Of a stretch of DNA of 64,000 nucleotides, positions 55,603 to 64,000 are shown piece after piece. The DNA is from Faecalicatena orotica. Its GTDB lineage: Bacteria > Bacillota > Clostridia > Lachnospirales > Lachnospiraceae. Position numbers and translations under genes: made by a program. How positions within the stretch are numbered: position 1 is the first letter of the stretch; each line of letters begins with the position of its first letter. The stretch spans positions 248,001 through 312,000 of the forward strand of contig NZ_QGDL01000005.1 in assembly GCF_003149245.1 (NCBI RefSeq). Direction: 5' to 3'. Below the pieces are notes generated by a model, which was not told where the DNA came from, did no database searches, and saw nothing but the letters and a program-made list of their open reading frames with translations.

Positions 55603-56432
55603 TGGAACAGCCGGTACTGGAAGTGAAGAACCTGACGGTCCGTTACGGCAGGACCTGTGAGTACTGCAGAAATGGCAGCAGGCTGGTGAAGAATACCTGT
55701 CCGCACTGCAAGACGGTATGGGCATGCAATGATATTAACGTGACACTCTATGAAGGGGAAATACTTGGCATTGTCGGGGAATCGGGTTCAGGGAAATCCA
55801 CTTTGATGAAGAGCCTTTATTTTGACTTCCCTGTTACAGAAGGAAAAGGATATCTCCGGGATTTTGAAGACGGCAGGACGGATATTTTCGGACAAAGCCT
55901 GCAGCAGAAAAAATATATCAAGAATCATGTCATGGGGATGGTGTACCAGAACCCTATGCTGGGACTGCGCATGGACTATTCCAGTGCCGGCAATATTGCA
56001 GAGAAACTAATAGCGGCAGGACGGCGTAACTATGCCGGGATGAATGAACGTGTCGGGGAGCTGCTCGATGCCGTAGAGATCCTGCAGTCAAGAAAGAAAG
56101 AGCCCCCGAAAAACTTCAGCGGCGGAATGCAGCAGCGCGTACAGATATCAAAGGCGCTGGCAAATAACCCGGCAATCCTCCTGCTGGATGAGGTGACGAC
56201 CGGGCTGGACTTATCCGTACAGGCGAAGGTGCTGGAACTAATACGCAGGATCAGGCAGGAATTCCATATATCGATTATGCTTGTGTCCCATGATCTGGCG
56301 GTCATCAGGATGCTCTCAGACCGGACTATCGTCATGCTGGACGGGAAAATAATCGAGCAGGGACTGACCGACCAGATTCTGGATGACCCGCAGCAGCCGT
56401 ATACGCAGCAGCTGGTGCACTCCCTGCTGTAA
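55599..56432 (+). CDS. phnK: C-P lyase ABC protein PhnK with Cys-rich insert
   Basis: ABC-type ATPase that docks on the C-P lyase core rather than acting in transport. Walker A is GESGSGKST near residue 60, the signature FSGGMQQR near 175, Walker B ILLLDEVTTGLD near 193, and the HD switch SHDLAV. Between the first two beta strands lies an insert with Cys20, Cys23, Cys34, Cys37 (CEYC and CPHC) that looks like a zinc ribbon and is absent from E. coli PhnK. The first of two adjacent ATGs (55599) is chosen, overlapping the phnJ stop. 277 residues. Confidence 0.92.
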   Translation: MMEQPVLEVKNLTVRYGRTCEYCRNGSRLVKNTCPHCKTVWACNDINVTLYEGEILGIVGESGSGKSTLMKSLYFDFPVTEGKGYLRDFEDGRTDIFGQSLQQKKYIKNHVMGMVYQNPMLGLRMDYSSAGNIAEKLIAAGRRNYAGMNERVGELLDAVEILQSRKKEPPKNFSGGMQQRVQISKALANNPAILLLDEVTTGLDLSVQAKVLELIRRIRQEFHISIMLVSHDLAVIRMLSDRTIVMLDGKIIEQGLTDQILDDPQQPYTQQLVHSLL

Positions 56433-56491
56433 GCCTGAGGGGATTTTGGGCTTAGGGGAGTCTGCGAAAAGAATGTGATAAGGAGAGGGAA

Positions 56492-57679
56492 ATGAAAAAA
56501 ATCATTACAAATGGCAGGATCATCCTAAAGGAACAGCTTCTGGACGGCTGTGACATCATTCTTGAGGATGGCCTGATCAGTGGAATACAAAGAGCGGGAA
56601 GTATGGATATGACAGGGGACATATCCGTATATGATGCAAAAGGGGGCTATATCATGCCCGGGATTATTGACATTCATTCCGACATGATTGAAGCCTATAT
56701 CCAGCCGAGGAGCACCGCGGTCATGGATTTTGAAATGGGGCTTGGTGAGGCGGAACGGGTGCTGGCCGTCTGCGGAATTACGACGATGTTCCATTCCATT
56801 TCCATGTTCCGCGACGGGTCCTGGGATGTAAAGGAAATCCGGAAAGCGCCGCAGGTGAAAAGGCTGGCAGAACTAATCAGCGGGTACAGGCACAAGAAGA
56901 GACTGATCCGCCACAGGTATCATCTGCGCTACGAGATAGACAATCTGGACTGCTATGAGGATGTCAAAAAAATGCTGGAGGACGGTTTCGTCGACCTGCT
57001 TTCCTTCATGGATCATTCCCCGGGACAGGGGCAGTATAAAAATCTGGATGTATACAGAAAACACCAGCCGGGGGAAGGAAAAAAGATTTCGGATGAAGAT
57101 TTTGAAAAGCTGGTGGAACGGGAAAAAAATAAGAATACTGTTACTCTGGATGAGTTGAAAGTACTGGCAGAAACGGCCGGGAAAAGGGGCATTTCCATAG
57201 CCAGTCATGATGATGATACAATAGAAAAGCTGGAATTGAACAAGGAGCTTGGGATAAAAATCAGTGAGTTCCCGATCACCTTAGAGGTGGCAAAGGCTGC
57301 TTCAAAAGAAGGATTCATGACCGTTCTGGGGGCGCCAAATATTTTGCTGGGGGGATCACACTCGGGTAATTTATCTGCAATGGATGCCATCCGGGAGAAT
57401 GCGGCGGGCATTCTTGTTTCTGATTATTACCCGCAGGCCCTGCTCCAGTCCGTCTTTTATCTGTATCAGGAGCAGGGCATCCCCCTGTGGGAGGCGGTCC
57501 GGTATGTGACGATAAATCCTGCGAAGGCGGTTGGGCTGGACCGGATGCTGGGCTCTGTTGAGATCGGGAAAAAGGCGGACCTGCTCGTAGTGGATGCCTC
57601 GGGAAAAAGGCCGGTCCCGGAGTTTGTGTTTGTCAATGGTGAATGTGTGGCAGAATGTCATTACCGCGCGGCGGATTAG
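56492..57679 (+). CDS. phnM: alpha-D-ribose 1-methylphosphonate 5-triphosphate diphosphatase
   Basis: Amidohydrolase-fold enzyme that removes pyrophosphate from the ribose triphosphate intermediate before PhnJ acts. The 395 residues show the metal-binding IIDIHSDMIEAY near residue 57, LSFMDHSPGQGQ near 172, SIASHDDDT near 233 and GAPNILLGGSHSGN near 275, plus the family C-terminal VTINPAKAVGLD. It lies before phnL here, an order different from E. coli phnGHIJKLM. AAGGAGAGG precedes the ATG. Confidence 0.95.
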   Translation: MKKIITNGRIILKEQLLDGCDIILEDGLISGIQRAGSMDMTGDISVYDAKGGYIMPGIIDIHSDMIEAYIQPRSTAVMDFEMGLGEAERVLAVCGITTMFHSISMFRDGSWDVKEIRKAPQVKRLAELISGYRHKKRLIRHRYHLRYEIDNLDCYEDVKKMLEDGFVDLLSFMDHSPGQGQYKNLDVYRKHQPGEGKKISDEDFEKLVEREKNKNTVTLDELKVLAETAGKRGISIASHDDDTIEKLELNKELGIKISEFPITLEVAKAASKEGFMTVLGAPNILLGGSHSGNLSAMDAIRENAAGILVSDYYPQALLQSVFYLYQEQGIPLWEAVRYVTINPAKAVGLDRMLGSVEIGKKADLLVVDASGKRPVPEFVFVNGECVAECHYRAAD

Positions 57680-57687
57680 GAGGAGAG

Positions 57688-58398
57688 ATGGAAAAGATAC
57701 TGGAAATACAGGGATTGTCGAAACAATTTTATTTATATGAACAGGATCGGGAAATCAAGAGCTGCAGTGATATTACCTTTACTTTGAATAAGGGCGGGTT
57801 TATCGGAATTGTGGGGACGTCGGGGGCAGGAAAATCAACGGTCCTGCGCTGCATATACCGCACATACCTCGCGACCACGGGGAAAGTGGTATATAACTCT
57901 TTGTCTTACGGGAAGCTGGATCTGGTCAGGGCGGATGAAAGAAAAATCATTCACTTAAGGAAGGTGGAGCTTGGGTATGTTTCCCAGTTTCTGACGATCC
58001 TGCCGAGAACGACAGCGAGGGAACATGTGATTAACGGTGCACTGGATGCCGGTTTTTCTTATAAGGAATCCGTAGAAAAAGCGGAAGAGATGCTCCGGTA
58101 TTTTAAACTGAGTGAGACCTTGTGGGACATCTACCCGAATACATTTTCCGGAGGAGAAAAACTTCGCCTGAACCTGGCACATGCAATGGTAAAAGCACCC
58201 CGGCTGCTGCTGCTGGATGAGCCGACGGCCTCCCTTGACAATGACACAAAGCTGCTCGTAAAGGAGCTGCTGATGAAACTAAAAAAAGAGGGGACATCCA
58301 TGATCGGTATATTCCATGATCTGGAGTTCATGGAAGGGCTGTGCGACCATGTTTATAATATTTCAAAAGGAAGTTTCCAGAAAGGAGAGGCATTATAA
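57688..58398 (+). CDS. phnL: C-P lyase ABC protein PhnL
   Basis: Second ABC-type ATPase of the C-P lyase complex, 236 residues. It has Walker A GTSGAGKST, Q-loop LGYVSQFL with the PhnL-typical LPRTTAREHV, signature FSGGEKLRLNLAHAM and Walker B LLLLDEPTASLD. E. coli PhnL stacks on PhnK and is needed for the first ribosylation step. The ATG at 57688 follows AGGAGAG; the longer frame overlaps phnM. The stop overlaps the next start by one base (TAATG). Confidence 0.94.
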   Translation: MEKILEIQGLSKQFYLYEQDREIKSCSDITFTLNKGGFIGIVGTSGAGKSTVLRCIYRTYLATTGKVVYNSLSYGKLDLVRADERKIIHLRKVELGYVSQFLTILPRTTAREHVINGALDAGFSYKESVEKAEEMLRYFKLSETLWDIYPNTFSGGEKLRLNLAHAMVKAPRLLLLDEPTASLDNDTKLLVKELLMKLKKEGTSMIGIFHDLEFMEGLCDHVYNISKGSFQKGEAL

Positions 58399-59210
58399 TG
58401 TATGCAGCAGATTTACATATACACACAGATGTGTCCGACTGCAGTATGAACGCAGAAGAAATCCTGAAGCTTGCCCTTGATAAAGGAATCACACATCTGG
58501 CCTTCACGGACCATGATACCACGGACTGTGCAGGAGAACATCTAAAACTGGCAGAAAAATACGGGATCAGGGCAATCCCGGGAGTAGAAATGTCTGCCTA
58601 TGATTATAAGAAAAAGAAGAAAGTCCATATCTTAGGATATGGTTATCAGACCAACCGCCAGATCGAGGCGATTGGTCGTGAGACGTTAAAGAAGAGGACA
58701 GAAAACTGCCTGAAACAGATAGAAATACTGAACACACTCGGTTACCATGTTCCTGAGGAAGAGGCGGCCAGGATGGGAAGGACTGGCGTTTACAAGCAGC
58801 ATATACTGGATTATCTTGTAAAAACAGGACAGGAAGAGACGATGTTTGGGGAGGTATATCACAACATCTTTAAAAACAACGGCCCCTGTGATTTTGATAT
58901 CACCTACCCAGCGGCCGAGGATGTCATACAGGCGATTAAGGCAGATAAAGGAAGTGCAGTGCTGGCACATCCCGGCCAGCAGAACAATTACAGTTCCATT
59001 CACCGCCTGACAGAAGCCGGCCTTGACGGAATCGAATTAAACCATCCGTCCCACAGGAAAAATGACAGGATAAGAGTAGAGGAATACTGCCGGACCTATC
59101 AGCTCATCATGACGGGCGGCAGTGATTTCCACGGCAGCTATGAAAAGACAAGGACAGAACTTGGCGGTTTTCCCGCCCATAAGAGCAGCGAGATCCTTTT
59201 CCTGTCATAA
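58398..59210 (+). CDS. phnPP: PHP-domain cyclic phosphate dihydrolase (PhnPP)
   Basis: PHP-family metal-dependent phosphoesterase, 270 residues. Metal ligands are visible in DLHIHTDVSDC, FTDHDTTD, GVEMSAYD, LAHPGQ and SDFHGS. A PHP enzyme in the phn cluster of Eggerthella lenta (Elen0235, PhnPP) hydrolyses 5-phosphoribosyl 1,2-cyclic phosphate at both ester bonds to ribose 5-phosphate and phosphate. This gene holds the equivalent place at the end of the C-P lyase genes, and phnP is absent, so the same role is inferred. It is translationally coupled to phnL. Confidence 0.85.
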   Translation: MYAADLHIHTDVSDCSMNAEEILKLALDKGITHLAFTDHDTTDCAGEHLKLAEKYGIRAIPGVEMSAYDYKKKKKVHILGYGYQTNRQIEAIGRETLKKRTENCLKQIEILNTLGYHVPEEEAARMGRTGVYKQHILDYLVKTGQEETMFGEVYHNIFKNNGPCDFDITYPAAEDVIQAIKADKGSAVLAHPGQQNNYSSIHRLTEAGLDGIELNHPSHRKNDRIRVEEYCRTYQLIMTGGSDFHGSYEKTRTELGGFPAHKSSEILFLS

Positions 59211-59321
59211 AAAACCACGATTTACATCATTTTACATAATTTATACAAAAAGCCGATGAAGATTCAACATTTGGACGCTATACTTCGTTTGTAATCTTAA
59301 AAAAGTTATTTGGAGGTAGTT

Positions 59322-60410
59322 ATGAAGAAAATGATTGTATTGGCTCTTGCAGCCATGTTATCCGTAAGTGTACTGACGGGATGTGTGACGAAAGCTGATG
59401 CCAGCGGGACAGGGACAGAAGATACTGCCCAGGCAGCGGACGAGAATGTACTTAATGTTTATACGGCTCTGGAAGATGAGCAGGTTGCGGATTACCTGAC
59501 TGAGTTCAAGGAGCAGAACCCGGATGTGACTGTAAATGTTACGAGGGAATCTACAGGTATTATTACATCAAAGCTCCTTGCAGAAAAAGACAATCCAGTA
59601 GCGGATGTAGTATGGGGATTATCAGCAACAAGCCTGCTCGTGCTCGGTCAGGATGATATGCTGGAGGGATATTCACCCGAGGGCGTTGATAAGATTCTGC
59701 CAGAATTCAAGGATGATGCGGAGATTCCGACCTGGGTCGGGATTGATGCATGGGAGACAGCATTCCTTGTAAATAAGGAAGTACTGAAGTCCAAGGGGAT
59801 TGATACCGTTCCCCAATCTTATGAAGACCTGCTGGATCCGAAGTATAAAGGCCTGATCGTAATGTCCAACCCTGCATCCTCAGGGACGGGGCTGCTGACT
59901 GTAAATGGTATCCTGAACTTATACGGCGACGAAGAGGGATGGGATTATCTGGACAAGCTGCATGAAAATGTTGCAGTCTATATGCACTCCGGTTCCCAGC
60001 CGGCAAAATCTGCGGCAGCAGGGGAATACGGAATTGGTATTTCCTTCGGATACCGCTGTATCCAGTCAGCCGAAGAAGTAGGAAGTGACATCTGTGAGGC
60101 TGTATTCCCGAAGGAAGGTTCCGGATGGGACATGGAAGCGAACGCTCTGATTAAGAAAGATCAGGAAAAAGAGATTTCTAAGAAGTTTCTTGACTGGGCG
60201 ATTTCAGAGAATGTAATGAAAAAATATGCGACAAACTATCCGATCGTGGCAACAGGTGTTGGTGACAATATTCCGGAAGGATATTCCCAGAATCCGATTG
60301 ACCAGCTGATTCCGGACATGGACTTTAACAAGGCTGCAAAGGACAGGGAATCAGTACTTGAAACATGGACGGAGAAATACGATTCCAAGAGTGCTCAGGA
60401 AGAAGGTTAG
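59322..60410 (+). CDS. phnS: phosphonate (2-aminoethylphosphonate-type) ABC binding lipoprotein
   Basis: Solute-binding lipoprotein of the Fe3+/polyamine/2-aminoethylphosphonate class, 362 residues with signal peptide and lipobox LTGC near residue 21. The fold cues are VLNVYTALEDEQVADYLTEFKEQNP, LDPKYKGLIVMSNPASSGTG and GIGISFGYRC, as in PhnS-type proteins. It is not of the PhnD type. TGGAGG precedes the ATG at 59322; a 12-base longer frame is unlikely. Its place after the C-P lyase genes points to a phosphonate ligand, though iron or another anion cannot be excluded by sequence alone. Confidence 0.82.
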   Translation: MKKMIVLALAAMLSVSVLTGCVTKADASGTGTEDTAQAADENVLNVYTALEDEQVADYLTEFKEQNPDVTVNVTRESTGIITSKLLAEKDNPVADVVWGLSATSLLVLGQDDMLEGYSPEGVDKILPEFKDDAEIPTWVGIDAWETAFLVNKEVLKSKGIDTVPQSYEDLLDPKYKGLIVMSNPASSGTGLLTVNGILNLYGDEEGWDYLDKLHENVAVYMHSGSQPAKSAAAGEYGIGISFGYRCIQSAEEVGSDICEAVFPKEGSGWDMEANALIKKDQEKEISKKFLDWAISENVMKKYATNYPIVATGVGDNIPEGYSQNPIDQLIPDMDFNKAAKDRESVLETWTEKYDSKSAQEEG

Positions 60411-60420
60411 AGGCAGGACT

Positions 60421-61443
60421 ATGAGTGTAAGTTTAAAAATTAGCGGCGTTTCAAAGGTATTTGATAAGAACGTAGCATTGAATAACGTAGACTTACAGAT
60501 CCAGGCAGGCGAATTTGTCTGCCTGCTTGGCCCGTCAGGCTGCGGCAAATCAACGCTACTGCGATTGATTGCCGGTCTGGACAGGCCGAGTGAAGGTAAG
60601 ATCTATATCAATGACAGAGATGTGACGAACCTTCCTCCTTCCAGAAGGAATTTCGGTATTATGTTCCAGTCATACGCCCTTTTCCCGAATCTTTCTGCGT
60701 TTGAAAATGTGGCATACGGACTGCGTAATAAGAAGATGAAGAGCAAGGATATCCAGGAGCGCGTAGACCGGCTGTTTGAAATGATCAAGTTGACGAGTGC
60801 AAAGGACCGGCTTCCGTCCCAGATGTCCGGAGGGGAGCAGCAGAGGGTCGCACTGGCCAGGGCGCTTGCGACGGAACCTGATTTTCTCCTTCTGGATGAA
60901 CCACTGTCCGCGCTGGATGCGAAGGTGCGTATCTCCCTGCGGAAAGAAATATGCAATATACAGAAAGAATTGAACCTGACGACGATCATGGTAACACATG
61001 ACCAGGATGAGGCACTGACTATGGCGGACAGAATTGTCGTGATGAATAAGGCGGTCGTGATGCAGGAAGGAACGCCGGAAGAAATCTATGAACACCCGGA
61101 GAATCCGTTTGTGGCGGATTTTATCGGTTCTATTAATTTTATTGATAAAGAAAAAAGCAAAGTATATGACCTTGGAAATTATGAGCGTGTTGCAATACGT
61201 CCTGAAAAAATAGAAATCACAAGAAACCCGTCTGACAATGTGCTCCGCGGCAGGATCACGGATATCGAATTCAGAGGTTTTTATGACCGTGTTTCTGTTC
61301 AGGTGAGCCATGTTCTTTACGGAGATATGGTTCTGTATGTGGATGTTCCTTTCCAGACGGCAAAAGAGATGAAATTCAGGGTGGGGGAGAATGTGTACGT
61401 GAATTTGCCGAAAGAAGAACTGCTGTGTTTTGAATCAGCATGA
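60421..61443 (+). CDS. phnT: ABC transporter ATP-binding protein (PhnT/PotA-like)
   Basis: ATPase of the putative phosphonate importer, 340 residues. Walker A GPSGCGKST near residue 39, Q-loop MFQSYALFPNL, signature MSGGEQQRVALARAL, Walker B LLLDEPLSALD and H-switch THDQDEAL are all present, followed by a C-terminal TOBE domain. Unlike the two sugar systems in this window, this transporter carries its own ATPase. It starts ten bases after the binding-protein gene. Confidence 0.9.
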   Translation: MSVSLKISGVSKVFDKNVALNNVDLQIQAGEFVCLLGPSGCGKSTLLRLIAGLDRPSEGKIYINDRDVTNLPPSRRNFGIMFQSYALFPNLSAFENVAYGLRNKKMKSKDIQERVDRLFEMIKLTSAKDRLPSQMSGGEQQRVALARALATEPDFLLLDEPLSALDAKVRISLRKEICNIQKELNLTTIMVTHDQDEALTMADRIVVMNKAVVMQEGTPEEIYEHPENPFVADFIGSINFIDKEKSKVYDLGNYERVAIRPEKIEITRNPSDNVLRGRITDIEFRGFYDRVSVQVSHVLYGDMVLYVDVPFQTAKEMKFRVGENVYVNLPKEELLCFESA

Positions 61444-61465
61444 TGGGGAAGGAGATTAACATGAC

Positions 61466-63169
61466 ATGGAACGTATAAAAGCAAAAATAAGAGGGGGGAC
61501 GAAGGAAGACATTGTCAGGGGAATCCTGATCTGCTGCGTTGTTTTATTTCTCGTTTTGTTTCTGGTATTTCCTCTGTGCACCCTCTTTATGAAGGCATTC
61601 CAGAATAAAGACGGGGCATTTGTCGGACTTGACCAGTTTATGAAATATTTTCAGAGCAAGTCAATGGTTTATTCCATTTCACATACATTTTTTATAGCAA
61701 TCGTTTCTACTATAATATCCGTGACAATGGCTTTCTTTTTTTCCTATGCGCTTTCCAGAAAAAATGTACCCTGGAAGGGGTTTTTCAGATATATCGGCAT
61801 GATACCGATCTTTGCACCAACGATGCTGCTGGGTATCGCACTGATCTATCTGTTTGGAAATAAGGGAATCCTGACAGGCCTGGGACTTCAGATTCCACTT
61901 TACGGGAAAGTGGGCATTATTATCGCGGAGAGTATCTACTGCTTCCCGGTGGCGACCACGATCCTGATGGTGGCGTTTTCGGCGGCGGATAACCGGTTGT
62001 ATGAGGCGGCGGATACGATGGGGACATCAGCCATAAGAAAAATGTTTACCATTACGATCCCGAATGTAAAATATGGTCTGATCAGCGCGATTTTCGTGGC
62101 ATTTACATACAGCTTTACCGATTTCGGGGCCCCGTCGGTTGTCGGGGGCAATTATAATGTTCTGGCGACGGATGTGTATAAGCAGGTCGTCGGGCAGCAG
62201 AATTTCAACATGGGGGCCGTGGTCGGAATCATCCTGTTATTCCCGGCCGTCCTGTCCTTCGCGGTAGACCGGATCACCAGCCAGAAGCAGAGCGCCGCAA
62301 TCAGCGCCAAATCCGTGCCGTACCAGATCAAGCCGCACCGCACCTCGGATACAGCGGCCACCTTATTCTGCCTTCTGGTGACGGTTGCCATGATGCTGTT
62401 TTTCGCCGTGGCACTGTTTGCCTCCGTGATAAAGCTGTGGCCTTATAACCTGACATTTACACTTTCAAACTATGATTTAAGCAAGGTATCATCTGGGAAT
62501 GGTTTCACAGCTTTTAAGAACTCTATTCTGATATCGCTGATCTCGGCATTCCTTGGAACATGCATCACATTTATTGGCGCCTATGTAATCGAGAAGAACC
62601 AGAAATTCAAGACGGGCAGGAGGGCGGCCTACCTGTTGTCGATCACTCCGCTTGCAATTCCGGGTACCGTGGTGGGATTGAGTTTTATTATGTTTTTTAA
62701 TGCACCGTACTTTCAGATTCCGTTCCTTGATGGGTATATGCTGCAGAATCCGTTCCACGGCATATACGGGACCATCTGGATTATTGTTCTTGCCAATATG
62801 ATCCACTTTTATTCCGTTCCATTCTCCACGGCAACAACGGCGCTGAAGGGACTGGACAAAGAGTTCGAAACCGTCTCGGAATCATTAGCGGTTCCGTTTT
62901 ATAAGACACTGGGGCGTGTTACCTTACCTTTATGCATGCCCGCAATCTGCGAGATGTGGGTATACTTCTTCGTGAACTCACTTGTGACCGTATCCGCAGT
63001 GGTCTTTCTGTTCTCACCGGCGGCACCGATCGCATCCGTTGTCATCGTAAGCATGGAGGGTGCGGGACAGACCGCTCCGGCGGCAGCGATGTGTATGCTT
63101 CTGCTGTTTATCAATCTGATTGTGAGACTTCTGTATGAGAATCTGAAAAAATACAGGGGAAGGAAATAG
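61466..63169 (+). CDS. fused ABC transporter permease (PhnU-PhnV / FbpB-like)
   Basis: A 567-residue permease with about twelve membrane segments and two EAA loops (one near residue 175 with YEAADTMGTSAIRKMFTITIP, one near 470 with FETVSESLAVPFYKTLGRVTLP). It is a tandem fusion of two permease domains that are separate (PhnU and PhnV) in Salmonella-type 2-aminoethylphosphonate systems. The ATG at 61466 is chosen because an ATG five bases earlier runs into a stop after five codons. It completes the importer. Confidence 0.88.
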   Translation: MERIKAKIRGGTKEDIVRGILICCVVLFLVLFLVFPLCTLFMKAFQNKDGAFVGLDQFMKYFQSKSMVYSISHTFFIAIVSTIISVTMAFFFSYALSRKNVPWKGFFRYIGMIPIFAPTMLLGIALIYLFGNKGILTGLGLQIPLYGKVGIIIAESIYCFPVATTILMVAFSAADNRLYEAADTMGTSAIRKMFTITIPNVKYGLISAIFVAFTYSFTDFGAPSVVGGNYNVLATDVYKQVVGQQNFNMGAVVGIILLFPAVLSFAVDRITSQKQSAAISAKSVPYQIKPHRTSDTAATLFCLLVTVAMMLFFAVALFASVIKLWPYNLTFTLSNYDLSKVSSGNGFTAFKNSILISLISAFLGTCITFIGAYVIEKNQKFKTGRRAAYLLSITPLAIPGTVVGLSFIMFFNAPYFQIPFLDGYMLQNPFHGIYGTIWIIVLANMIHFYSVPFSTATTALKGLDKEFETVSESLAVPFYKTLGRVTLPLCMPAICEMWVYFFVNSLVTVSAVVFLFSPAAPIASVVIVSMEGAGQTAPAAAMCMLLLFINLIVRLLYENLKKYRGRK

Positions 63170-63189
63170 AATATTCCGTTTTTCATAAT

Positions 63190-63229
63190 GGCCTGGGGGC
63201 ATAATGTCTGCTCCACAGGCTGTTTTTTT
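63190..63229 (+). terminator. probable terminator after the phosphonate permease
   Basis: ggcctg ... caggct stem with a partly paired middle, followed by seven T residues. Confidence 0.55.
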
Positions 63230-63297
63230 CACATTTTTTCTGCATGGAGAAAACATTTGACATATGCAGACCCCTTTTATTGTGTTTGGGAAGATGC

Positions 63298-63303
63298 TAT
63301 AAT
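63298..63303 (+). promoter_or_regulatory. extended -10 element before the M16C peptidase gene
   Basis: TGC-TATAAT about 30 bases before the GTG start. The perfect TTGACA at 63257-63262 is 35 bases away and so is not its -35 partner. Confidence 0.5.
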
Positions 63304-63333
63304 AGGAGCATCGAATAAAAAGTGAGGTGTAAT

Positions 63334-64000
63334 GTGAGTATTTTGGATTTGAATGCATATGAATTGATACAGCAGGAAAACTTATCTGATTTAAAATCGA
63401 AAGGCTATCTTTTTAAACATAAAAAGAGCGGGGCGAGGATTCTCCTGATGGAGAATGACGATGACAATAAAGTATTTGCTATCGGTTTTAGGACTCCGCC
63501 GTCTGACAGTACGGGTGTTCCGCATATTATGGAACACTCTGTTTTATGTGGTTCAAGGGATTTCCCTGTGAAAGATCCGTTTGTGGAGCTTGTGAAAGGG
63601 TCGCTGAATACATTTTTAAATGCGATGACTTACCCGGACAAGACGATTTACCCGGTTGCAAGCTGCAATGACAAGGATTTCCAGAACCTGATGCATGTGT
63701 ATATGGATGCGGTTCTTTATCCGAATATCTATGAGCATGAGGAGATTTTCCGTCAGGAGGGCTGGAGCTATAAGCTGGACAGTGAAGAGGACAAGCTCGG
63801 GTACAATGGAGTTGTTTACAATGAGATGAAGGGGGCGTTTTCCTCACCCGAGGGTGTGCTGGACCGCATGGTTCTGAATTCCCTGTTTCCAGATACTTCT
63901 TATGCGAATGAATCAGGCGGGGACCCGGATGTGATTCCGGAACTGACCTATGAGCAGTTCCTTGATTTCCACAGGAAATATTACCATCCTTCCAACAGTT
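63334..64000 (+). CDS. M16C-family metallopeptidase (presequence protease-like), 3' end outside window
   Basis: The first 222 residues of a zinc peptidase of the pitrilysin/insulinase family, subfamily M16C, whose full members have about 970 residues. The inverted zinc motif HxxEH is seen as HIMEHS near residue 68, followed by CGSRDFPVKDPFVELVKGSLNTFLNAMTYPD-type conserved text and, downstream, EMKGAFSSPEGVL with the third zinc ligand Glu. Start is GTG at 63334, since the ATG two bases upstream hits an immediate stop; a GTGAGG site lies before it. Such enzymes degrade peptides in the cytosol. Confidence 0.93.
   Translation, partial: MSILDLNAYELIQQENLSDLKSKGYLFKHKKSGARILLMENDDDNKVFAIGFRTPPSDSTGVPHIMEHSVLCGSRDFPVKDPFVELVKGSLNTFLNAMTYPDKTIYPVASCNDKDFQNLMHVYMDAVLYPNIYEHEEIFRQEGWSYKLDSEEDKLGYNGVVYNEMKGAFSSPEGVLDRMVLNSLFPDTSYANESGGDPDVIPELTYEQFLDFHRKYYHPSNS

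Noticed and set aside
63257-63303. TTGACA and TATAAT before the M16C gene read as one promoter
   Set aside because: The boxes are 35 bases apart, twice the allowed spacing. Only the extended -10 element was kept.

Overview
The window is a gene-dense chromosomal segment of an anaerobic Firmicute, most likely a gut Lachnospiraceae (Clostridia). The evidence is the mix of Gram-positive housekeeping genes (prkC/stp, YugP-type protease, GlpP), a very large pyruvate:ferredoxin oxidoreductase, glycyl radical chemistry, many AraC/YesMN-type and LacI-type sugar loci, and strong AGGAGG-type ribosome binding sites. No rRNA, tRNA, CRISPR array or complete insertion sequence was recognised.

Layout. (1) 1-13123: a conserved housekeeping operon, priA (5' end cut off)-def-fmt-yugP-like-rsmB-rlmN-stp-prkC-rsgA-rpe-thiN, followed by ychF and lgt. 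(2) 13217-18238: a terminator, a lone Rpn-type PD-(D/E)XK nuclease gene on the minus strand, a 444-nt gap with possible RNA structure and a promoter, then nifJ (PFOR). (3) 18401-28135: a CUT1 sugar ABC system. Its binding protein lies on one side of a convergent YesMN-type two-component system and its two permeases lie on the other, followed by a GH31 glycosidase and a URO-D-like protein. (4) 28150-30936: divergent corA-like and membrane-anchored MutS-like genes; a perfect 13-bp palindrome covers the start region of the latter. (5) 31094-33878: glpP, glpK and an ATC-hydrolase-family gene. (6) 33923-48309: a large carbohydrate locus. A class II aldolase gene is divergent from a glycyl radical enzyme (GRE), its activase, an iron-type alcohol dehydrogenase, a FucI-like isomerase and a PfkB kinase. 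Then come a LacI regulator, a DUF4867 cupin-like protein, an aldose epimerase, a second CUT1 ABC transporter and an aldo/keto reductase. (7) 48476-51630: a GlpA-like FAD enzyme, a second FAD/NAD oxidoreductase and a DUF1667 protein. (8) 51649-63169: a C-P lyase locus, phnF-like regulator divergent from phnG-H-I-J-K-M-L-phnPP and a 2-aminoethylphosphonate-type ABC transporter with a fused permease. (9) 63334-end: the start of an M16C metallopeptidase gene.

How they may work together. The most interesting part is region 6. One sugar or sugar derivative seems to be imported, isomerised, phosphorylated and split by the aldolase. The resulting aldehyde or alcohol would then be handled by the dehydrogenase and a divergent 692-residue GRE. 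The two halves share one intergenic region with two near-perfect sigma-A promoters and one 12-bp palindrome (ATTAACGTTAAT). A near-copy of this palindrome sits in the promoter spacer of the locus's own LacI gene, which makes a self-contained regulon. The substrate is not known to me from sequence. Region 8 is a complete phosphonate-to-phosphate route in which a PHP-domain phosphodiesterase (PhnPP type) stands in for PhnP.
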